Shown here piece by piece: positions 56,001 through 64,000 of a DNA stretch of 64,000 nt. A program made the translations under genes and the position numbers. Source of the DNA: Lactarius indigo (lineage: Eukaryota; Basidiomycota; Agaricomycetes; Russulales; Russulaceae); the NCBI GenBank assembly GCA_025766275.1, contig JAFKAC010000139.1:1-64000 (forward strand), written 5' to 3'. Each line of letters starts with the position of its first letter. The stretch's first letter is position 1. The notes under the pieces are model-generated. The model was not told where the DNA came from, ran no database searches, and worked only from the letters and a program-made list of their open reading frames with translations.

Positions 56001-58356
56001 CTTGATAGTCGAAAGGCGGTGAGCGATGGTGATCGTGGTTCGTCCTGGCCAATTAAGGTCAGTGGCCATTGTTAAGGAAGAGATCCTCAAATGTTAGCAT
56101 ACCCGCCGCGGCCTTGTCGAGGGCATTCTGGACAACGCCTTCCGACTGTGTGTCGAGTGCCGAGGTAGCTTCGTCAAGGAGCAGAATTCGAGGGTCCGAT
56201 ACGATAGCACGTGCGATGGCAATCCTCTGCTTCTGTCCACCGGAAAGAAGGAAACCGCGCTCGCCAACTAAGGTATCATACCCGAGGGGAAGTTTGGAGA
56301 TAAAGCCATCTGCGTTAGCCTTGACGCATGCCTCCTTGACTAGCTGCAGCTTTTCTTCAGGAGACGCATTTTCATGAGGGGTATTGATGAGGCCGTGTTC
56401 CACGTTTCCGCGAATAGTGGTGGCAAAAAGCGTGGGCTCTTGAGATACGAGACCTATCTGGGATCGAAGCCACTTCAGGTTTAAATTGCGAATGTCAACG
56501 CCGTCCAGGCGCACGGAGCCAGAGAGGGGATCATAGAACCGCTCGACGAGAGAGACGACAGTCGATTTCCCAGATCCAGAAGCACCGACGAGTGCCGTTG
56601 TCTTGCCAGCAGGGAACGTAAGGCTAAGGTTCTTGGCGATCCGGACGTCCGGCCGGGCAGGATAACTAAACTCGACGTTCTCAAGAGTGATTTCGCCGGT
56701 GACTTGACTTGGTCTAAGGCCGTCTTCGCTAGCCGAATCGATGGCGGGTATGCGTTCAATTGTACCAAATATTTTGGCTGCGGCACCACAGCCTTGGGTT
56801 ATAGCTACAATTCCACGAATTAGCAATAATTAATCAAGGTAGAGAAAATAAACTCATACCCTGCGCGTCGGGAGCCATAAGAGCGAGGGAAAAGGAACCG
56901 ATAAGAACTGCCAAGATGACGTTGATGATCTGGCCCGCGTCGGCGTGACCTTGGTTGATGAGCGTAGTGCCAAAACTGAACGCTAGTATATGCGGTGTGC
57001 GAGTCAATAACAAGCGGTTGGATTATAAGAGAAAGAAAGGGAGGGCGAAAAACTAACCGAGAGCGTAGGCGGCATAGATGGCAAAGAAAAAGCTGGAGAG
57101 ACCGATGCCATGGCAGATCGCTGCCCGGCCGTCCACAGAGAGAGCCTTATGGACAGGAATATCGTATAAGGAGGCGAGCACACTTTGGGTGCCAAAAGCT
57201 TGAGCAGTGCGGATTGTGGACACAGCTTCTTCTGCAAGGGTACCACCCTCAGCGACGTGTTTGAGCGAGAGCCTAGTTGAACGAATTGGCTTGCGAATAC
57301 GACCGTCTAGGGGGTTAAAACTCACTGCATATACTTGGACATGAATTTGTTCATGATAGCGCCAGTGATAGAAATGGAAGGCAAGATGGCAGACATAGCA
57401 AGAGCAAGTCGCCAATTCCTCGCGAATGCCAATACAAAGCCAGTAACAAATGCAGCGAAGTAACTGACCACGAGGGCAACTTTCTCGGACAAACCCTGCT
57501 GGATCAAGTCTGGCGCACAAGGACAATTGTCAATACTCCCGTACATGGACAAAACGAGAGGAAACACGAACGGGTGTCGGTCTGAATGCGGGTGGTGATC
57601 TCACCAGCGCCAACTTTATCAAAAAAGGCAATATCTTGGCGGAGGACTGCTTTGAGATAGCGTTCACGAATTCGCTTAGCAGCCACCTCGGCGGTATAGA
57701 CCCAGATACACATGTAGATGTACGTGGAAACGAACAAGCCCACGCCTGTATGGACATGGACAATACCAATTAGTAATTCAGAACCGGAGTGTCGTAGCAG
57801 CGAAGTGACGAGTGACGAACCGATATACGTCAGGTAGGACGCGTCTTGGGCAGCAACGTGACGGAAGTTCTTTGCGGCTTGGTCGACTCTTGTTGTCGAC
57901 CCCGGATCATTAGGATCAAGATTATTGAGGGCAATGGAGAAGTCGACGAAGTCCTGAGTTAGATTACCAAAAAGCAGGCTCATCAATGGCTACGAAGGGA
58001 GGGTCAGCAGGACAACTCGCGAGGCACCTGGGGAAGGGAATTCCAGGCACACCTGAGCAGCACCCGCGGCAATCGCAGCGACGAGGCCGATAGCATTGAG
58101 AATGAGCTCAAAGCGGGTGGAGAAGCTGGGAGGGGAGGTGATGAGAAAACGATATGAATGGAAGGAAGAAATAATACCGGAAGAGACCAAAGAATGATAC
58201 GGGCTTGGGAGTGTCTTCAATCGGCACAGAGACACGAAGCTCAGAGGAGGTACGTTTCTCGGCCGAAGACACTGAAGCCGAGTCCAACTGCTTTGGCTTG
58301 AGCCATGAGAAACGAGTGGAGGGCTTGTCGTGCTCGTTATTTTCCATCGCCGACAT
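53095..58356 (-). CDS. Full-size ABC transporter, ABCB/MDR type
   Basis: A minus-strand gene with many introns. The start at 58356 ([18 protein letters not shown]) and the stop TAA at 53097-53095 (QLQALSKK end) bound two halves, each a membrane domain plus a nucleotide-binding domain. NBD1 (about 56730-55850) has Walker [10 protein letters not shown], signature LSGGQKQ, Walker [13 protein letters not shown] and H-loop AHRLST. NBD2 (about 54200-53100) has Walker [10 protein letters not shown], signature LSGGQKQ,, Walker [12 protein letters not shown] and AHRLST, reached across introns. TMD1 lies about 58100-56830 and TMD2 about 55680-54300. All ATPase motifs are intact. Fungal relatives export drugs or lipopeptide pheromones (Ste6); sequence alone cannot tell which. 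I did not fix every exon boundary. Confidence 0.88.
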
Positions 58357-61049
58357 GAGGGGCGCGATGAAGGGGGCGGAAAAAAGAAGGGAGAGGAGCA
58401 CTGAGTGGAACCATATGGCTCGCAGACAGTGTGTGTATTTCTATCTTGCCCACGGGAAAAGTTGCCGTTGACCATACACCGCTTACGGTATCCGGAGGAA
58501 CATCTGCCGTTCAATCCCAAAACGGCATTTAACCTTCTTGGCCGGCGGCACTTCCGCACTGACAGGGACGTGCGAATCGGCAGTGTGACGAGTCACCACG
58601 GCTAGGCACATGCTGTTGGGAACGTAATTACTCAAGCTGGCTTTCTCATATGGCTCTCCAGGCCGCGTCGCCGATAACATCCCACATTTGGCAAACGACT
58701 GCGCAACTCTGGTATAATTAATTACCTTCGGCAGCCGGTGACCGTGCCGCTGATGATCACCTGGTAATCGCGAATGCCAAGACGGACTATCATGACTCGA
58801 GTGAGCTATCGCTGGCGTGCTGGCGTACGGTAGTGGACAATCGAGGCCGACGCGTCCCTTTTTCGATCCAGTGTCTCTTACGATGTTCAATCGAGTTTGA
58901 GAGGTGCGATGGGACTGTCGTGAGAGGGTATGTAGTGTGCATACACGCCACCCCTTCATTGTAAATCGATGAGGTTATCCTTTATTAGTCTCGCCCCAGT
59001 TTACCCCCGCACCGCTCCCTACTACACTAACACGCCGTCCGCAACATAGGGCAGTGCTGGCTTATCTGAGAGCACCTATGTCATCACCCGTTTTCCTTAC
59101 CAAGATGCAGCGCTCAGGCCCGCCTCTTTACTAGTAGTTTCGTTCTTTCTTCACCAGCTCTGGGTCCCATGGCGACGTATGAGCTAGTCCTCAATCGCAA
59201 TTTAATCCGTCCTCCCCACCTCTGCCTATCACACTCATTCTCATAGACACCGAGGGCTTCTTCCGAAAACTTCGCACTGACATTCTCGGGGCCCGAGTCC
59301 AGCGCCTAGTCTCCAATCGCCAATCTTGTATTCACGGCCGCAGCCACTCCATTGCATAGCGGCCGCCACACACGTCGCCGTCCCGCTAGATACCACACAT
59401 CTCAGAAACTGCCACCCGCGTAATGTGATGTCACAGTTCCTGTTGCGCCCCCCCGGGACCCGCACGCGCCGTCCGTCCGTCGCGTTGCTCTTTCCCACGA
59501 CAACCATTCACCCGACTGCTACAGCGAGCGGCACTCGCTGCAACTGACGTGGGATGCTGCTCATGCTCGGCGTGCAAGATTCGCACATGATGAGTGCCTT
59601 GTACATCGCCGCGGAGTCGCCAAGGAGTCGCGTAAAAATTGTGGTGCGCCGGTGACTCGAGCGCGGATGGGAAAACAATGAAATCGTACGGTCTGTCAAA
59701 AAAAGGGGCCCTCAGTCATGTACGTCTACTCTGTATTTCGCCATTCCGGTTTACTGTGTCTTCCATCAAACGTTTCATGAAATTATGCTCACCTCTTAGC
59801 AAACACTATTACTGTAACGGCATGCGTGCAAACTTGCGTGCAAATGCACTTTTCAGCAGTGACGGGAGTACGACCCAGTTCGGGCCCACTTTGGACACCG
59901 GCTGGCATGACAATGGGCACGACAATCGTGCAACAACTGCCCGCGACCAGTAGAGTAGAGCCAAAATTCCCAAGGAAATTTCGAAGCACAACACGCTCCA
60001 CTAACTTCACTTGCCGTTGGCGTGACTTTTACGCTTCTGACTGACTCATGGTGACTCGTATCTGACTCGGTTATTACTTTTCCGTCTCTTCTCCGCTTCC
60101 GTAACCTGTTGACTCGATGTTCTGTAGGACTCGGAGGCGTCGTGACTCGTTCAGTATGACTCGACATTCGTCGTACTTATATCCTGTAACCACGTAGAGC
60201 TCTAAGCTCGACCTACTGTATTCAGCTGCAGTAGTTTCTCGTATACACACTTTGGCTTCACGAACAACGACCCTCGAATCGCCTCGATCCCCTCTCGTGT
60301 GAATCACCGCTCCACTGTCTTGTTGTCAGCAATCGTCCTTGAAGCTTGAAGGCTTGAACGTTAAAACTCCAAAAGACACCGCGTGACAAGTAACAACGCA
60401 ATGTGAAACCAAATTAACCAAATTTTGCAGATGACGATTGCTTTCCACATTTCCTGAAACAATAAACATGTCAGTGTGAAGGTGGGATATTCGCCACCTT
60501 ATCACTATGCTCTGGAGAAGAATGGTTGTGTTGTTGGGGCTACAGAAGTTTTTAAAAAAGCGTGCAAACCTTAGCATTGACCGAGGACTCAAATTTACTT
60601 CCTCTTTCGCCAGCTTCTATATTACTCTCACGACCTTCTGTCAAATCTGTCCTCCTACATTATATAACGCTTTATATAAGAACATAAGACTTCCATTTCG
60701 TCCTCATAGGCATTGCTTTCGCAAAGGGCTCGTCGCATGAGTTACAAATTGATATAGTACGGCTCATGAAACCCAAGATGAAACCACCCGTGAATCGCAT
60801 TTGATTCAAGATTTGATTATTGATTGGTCGGGTATAGGCTATATAGCCTTGGTAAAATACATGTATTGCTAGTATTTTACACTCGAGTACAAGAAATAAA
60901 AAATAGGGCAATAAACATGAATAAAGGTAATATCTTATATGGTGATGACGTGCGAGGGAAGAGGATTCTCAATGATGTTGCGGGATAACGGACATGCAGA
61001 GGAGATGCGAAAAGGTAATCGAGACCGAGACAAAATGCGAAAGCGGGGG
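58357..61049. other. 2.7 kb without a recognised gene
   Basis: Contains the ABC transporter promoter on its left and the Clp1-like 3' flank on its right. Open frames are short and unlike any family. The part 60380-60900 is AT-rich. No tRNA, repeat array or transposon motif was recognised. Confidence 0.45.
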
Positions 61050-62220
61050 TCAAGCACAAACGACCGCCGTCGTTGGTGCACGGTTGCTAGAGAGTATCAA
61101 GGCTTTCATAAGAACCTCCCAGGCTAATTCGAAGAACGTCTGCAGGGCGATATCAAAGATACCCAACGCACACGCGTTGCGCCAGAAGCCGTGGACCTTT
61201 ACCGCCTGACTGGCAAGCCGCTGCGTGGTATAATTCTGCGCGAGGATTGTTGAGTATTCGGTCACGAACGCATCGCACCGCGTCTGGTCAAGGACTTCGG
61301 GGAGCCCGTTGACCGGGGTTAGACAGAGAAAGGTCTGGAAGAGTGACTGTGTATCTTTGAGATACAGGAACTGTGTGAGGACGGGAAAAGACTCTGGATG
61401 TGGCAAAGCGAGTGGTACGACGGGGACTTGAAAGGGTGAGATGGGAGTAGCTGGACGAGGGGTGGAAGGGGGGAGCACAGGCAAGTTGGCGCAGTAAAGC
61501 GAGAGAATAGACTGGTGAACAGGATACATCGTCACACGCCTCGGTTCAGGAGCAGAAGGAGCCGACGAGTAAACGGCGGCCATATGAGTAGGGAGCATGG
61601 CCGACGATGCATCGTTAACACTGATTAGGAGTGTCTTGGGGAGTGTGGTGCCAGAAGCAGTTGCGTTGGTCGACCGCAGGGCATGATACATACTATCGAT
61701 AATATTTCACTAAGTGGGAAAAACGATAGATAGATGGACCAAGGCCGTACCTGAGAGAAAGACGGTCCATTTGGTCGCGAATATACTGAGTAGGGACCTG
61801 TGGCGTGAAACCGAGAGAGGAGAGAACTTCTGCGCTAATTTGCTTGCGGGGTAAATCAGGCAGGCGTCTCGGAAAGGTGACACTAATCGGGACAGAGGGT
61901 TGGATCTGGGTGCTTCGGGTCTGAGAAATAGAAGGAGCGGATGAAGTTGGGCGAGCTTTGGGGGTGTTCACACACTTCGACCGGGGTCGAATGGAACGGG
62001 ACGGTATCCGAGGAGGAAAGAGCAAGGCGGCAGAACGGGCTGAAACACGACGACGACGCTTAGGGTCGCTGAGAAGATGCTTGATCCCTCCCGGAATGTT
62101 GTGGGCACGAGAACGCCCATTTGGCGTTTTAGGTTTTTGGGGGGAAGCGAGTAGCTTGTGGGGAGATAAGTTCTCTGTGTCGCGGCGAGAGGGATCTGAG
62201 TTGAGTATAGAGAGGACCAT
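61050..62220 (-). CDS. clp1: Clp1-like (clampless 1) protein
   Basis: Two exons on the minus strand, 62220-61751 and 61692-61050, give 370 residues, close to the 365 of Coprinopsis cinerea Clp1 as I recall it. The intron (58 nt) is GTACGG...TAG. The N-terminal third is basic and Ser/Pro-rich (KTPNGRSRAHNIPGGIKHLL, SDPKRRRRVSARS), suggesting a nuclear protein. The C-terminal half reads HPESFPVLTQFLYLKDTQSL, TTQRLASQAVKVHGFWRNAC, ALGIFD and FFELAWEVLMKAL, which resembles the Clp1 family. By family knowledge Clp1 acts downstream of the homeodomain mating factors and is needed for clamp-cell formation and dikaryotic growth. Assignment is from memory of motifs. Confidence 0.62.
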
Positions 62221-62505
62221 ATTTTAGAGGGACTTGGGGGAGAAGATGGGAAGAATGTTGATAAGGGGTGGGAGGGGTGGCAAGCATACTTTATATTATG
62301 TCGGCAGGCAGGAGAAGGACAGGAAATTGAATTGTTTGTGCTTATGGGTGTGCTGGACCCACAACCCGTTTATGGAAACTGTTGACTCACAAACCTGGAC
62401 CCACAATTCGATTCTCGATCGGGTAACTCTCATCACGAGACTAGGAACGATCACATGACTGGTCTTGTTTCGGACGCGGCAACAACTGAGCACCTTATCA
62501 ACAAC
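62221..62505. promoter_or_regulatory. 285-bp divergent promoter, Clp1-like and SAP-domain genes
   Basis: Start codons of two divergent genes (62220 minus, 62506 plus) face away from each other. It contains a near-repeat of ACCCACAACCCG / ACCCACAATTCG (62359 and 62400) spaced 41 nt. Confidence 0.5.
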
Positions 62506-64000
62506 ATGTCGGAGACCACTCAGATATTATTCAATTCCCCGGCATTGCACTCTCTCAAGCGTGATCAACTCGTCAAACTCTGCAAGATACACTCCATCAA
62601 GGCATCTGGCAAGAATGTAGATCTCATTCAGAGACTTAAGGACCATGCTTTAACCTTGCCACCCGATGACCCGTTGAGCGTTGCCATTCACACCGACAGC
62701 CAAGAAGAAGAATCATCTACATTAGACTTGAAACGGCCCAGCGACCAATGGGAGGTCGTCATGGAGGATATCCCCGAAGTGCCAGAAACCGTCTCTCGCA
62801 CGACCCTCTCCTCACTTCGTAGCGTTACAAGCAATGCTCCTGATGAGTTTGGTACAGGTGGCGGATCGAAATGTAAGTCTATTAGCGCATTAGATTGGTT
62901 TTTTTTTTTGACCCTGTACCCAGCTTCGAGTATGAGCTCCTCGCTAAAGGCCATAGCCAACTCATTTAACTTCAAACGCGTAACCTCGGCCAAGTCCAGT
63001 GACAGTCGGATCGCAACGTATCCTGATATCTCTGATGAACTCGCTAGCTACTCCGTCCCTTATTCTTCCATTCCGGAACCATTGCCGTCCGACATGCCTC
63101 AGACGGACCATTTTAAGTTTTCTACCCCAGATACAACAATACAAGAACACATTTCAAGCCACCCTCTCCCCTCAGGAACACGCCCCCTTACAAATGCTGC
63201 TCCACATCCCACCGTGAGTCAATCGAAGACGACGATCCGCCTGGTATCTGCATCAGCTGCAACACCAAGTTTGTCGCATGACCCAGGAACCCCACACCTA
63301 AAACCAGTAGACCCGGAGTTCGATCTGGTAATGGGCAGTCCCGATGCGAAAGGGCAAAGTTGCGTCCCTGTATGGCCTCTTTCACCTCACCCTGCGCCGT
63401 CTGAGAGACTGTATCCCGCTCTTCCCGTCGACGAACTGGAACAAAACGAGGAAGAGACTAAATCTGCGATGCCGGCCGCCATTGCCCCACCACAACTCAC
63501 GGCAGGTTCTACTTCTAAGCCAAAGAAGTACCCAAGACCCTCCAATAAGGTACAAGATCTATTCTCCCCTGCCCCCAAACCACCGAGCGCACAAAAAGAG
63601 AGCTTGGGCATCCCTCGTAGCGAGCCATTTCTCTTTGGCTCCCCTTTGCCACGACACAGCGTATCAAACAAGGCCTTCGACGCTGCCGCAGCTTCTGTGC
63701 TAGAAGAAATGAACAAACGCCTATCCGCCGCAGGCGTGCAGAAAGTCGATGCCGACGTGTTCGGAGGATCAGCTATCGCTAAGACTACTGATGTCACTAG
63801 CGCGGAATCCGGCAACCTTCGCACCCTAGGCAAGGTAGATCGCTTTGACAAGGCGCATGAGGAACAGTTCAATAAGATGGACTCCATCGCAACACACTAT
63901 GCCGCTAGGCGCGAATCGAAGAAGCGGAAGTCTGATGTCCTTGGGCACGGGTCAGCACCGGGAAAGAAACGGTCCAGCGCAGACACTCAGGTCATTAGCG
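62506..64000 (+). CDS. SAP-domain protein (3'-partial)
   Basis: Exon 1 is 62506-62872 and exon 2 begins at 62924 and stays open to the window end (frame joined, phase 1). At least 480 residues are visible. The N-terminus (LFNSPALHSLKRDQLVKLCK, IHSIKASGKNVDLIQRLKDH) fits a SAP motif: two helices with a Gly between them, used for DNA or chromatin binding. The rest is Ser/Pro-rich and disordered, with the late blocks SNKAFDAAAASVLEEMNKRL, and basic KKRKSD and PGKKRSS segments that look like nuclear localisation signals. A nuclear chromatin-associated role is likely from the domain. The C-terminus lies right of the window. Confidence 0.72.
   Translation, partial: MSETTQILFNSPALHSLKRDQLVKLCKIHSIKASGKNVDLIQRLKDHALTLPPDDPLSVAIHTDSQEEESSTLDLKRPSDQWEVVMEDIPEVPETVSRTTLSSLRSVTSNAPDEFGTGGGSKCKSISALDWFFFLTLYPASSMSSSLKAIANSFNFKRVTSAKSSDSRIATYPDISDELASYSVPYSSIPEPLPSDMPQTDHFKFSTPDTTIQEHISSHPLPSGTRPLTNAAPHPTVSQSKTTIRLVSASAATPSLSHDPGTPHLKPVDPEFDLVMGSPDAKGQSCVPVWPLSPHPAPSERLYPALPVDELEQNEEETKSAMPAAIAPPQLTAGSTSKPKKYPRPSNKVQDLFSPAPKPPSAQKESLGIPRSEPFLFGSPLPRHSVSNKAFDAAAASVLEEMNKRLSAAGVQKVDADVFGGSAIAKTTDVTSAESGNLRTLGKVDRFDKAHEEQFNKMDSIATHYAARRESKKRKSDVLGHGSAPGKKRSSADTQVIS

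Overview
The window is nuclear DNA of a filamentous basidiomycete, most likely an Agaricomycete. Evidence: dense genes on both strands, many short introns (mostly 47-75 nt, with GTNNGT-type donors and CTNAC/CTAAC branch sites), very short exons, and families typical of mushrooms (a DUF6534-type membrane protein, a Clp1/clampless-like protein, F-box proteins). I rebuilt splicing by hand from frame continuity and protein-family alignment from memory; no transcript data were available.

Positions 1-9,790 form an accessory, repeat-built region. Four copies of an unfamiliar coiled-coil family lie in tandem on the + strand: A1 (3-1454, cut by the window edge), B1 (2726-4759, with a 20-Glu tract), A2 (5085-5950, a pseudogene) and B2 (6637-8103, internally deleted). 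The spacers are also duplicated. The sequence before A2 resembles the 5' flank of an F-box gene (9788-11379), so the array looks like unequal crossing-over of an A-B-(F-box promoter) unit. A decayed ORF (8442-9434) and a fragment of a non-LTR retrotransposon (12560-12976) lie nearby.

Positions 13,500-26,800 hold a 13-exon DUF6534-type membrane protein (+), a 97-residue protein with two identical zinc-type motifs (+), a doubtful small gene (-), a flavodoxin-like quinone reductase (-), COP9 signalosome subunit 3 (-) and a cystathionine gamma-lyase-type enzyme with two GC-AG introns (-).

Positions 26,800-50,900 are compact housekeeping DNA: decapping protein Dcp1 (-), an unknown 205-residue protein (-), splicing factor Prp3 (-), mitochondrial ribosomal protein L16 (+), a J-domain-like coiled-coil protein (-), an unknown acidic coiled-coil protein (+), peroxin 13 (+), a coiled-coil protein (-), an exomer ChAP (Bch1/Bud7-type, -), a TOK1-type potassium channel (-), orotate phosphoribosyltransferase (+), a derlin (-) and a second F-box-type protein (+). 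Several pairs share short divergent promoters, for example Prp3/L16 with 111 bp and TOK1/OPRT with 200 bp.

Positions 50,900-64,000 hold a gene-poor stretch with a 23-nt C run, a full-size ABCB/MDR transporter with many introns (-), a 2.7-kb stretch without a recognised gene, a Clp1-like protein (-), and a SAP-domain protein (+) that runs off the right edge. No operons, CRISPR arrays, rRNA or tRNA genes were recognised.
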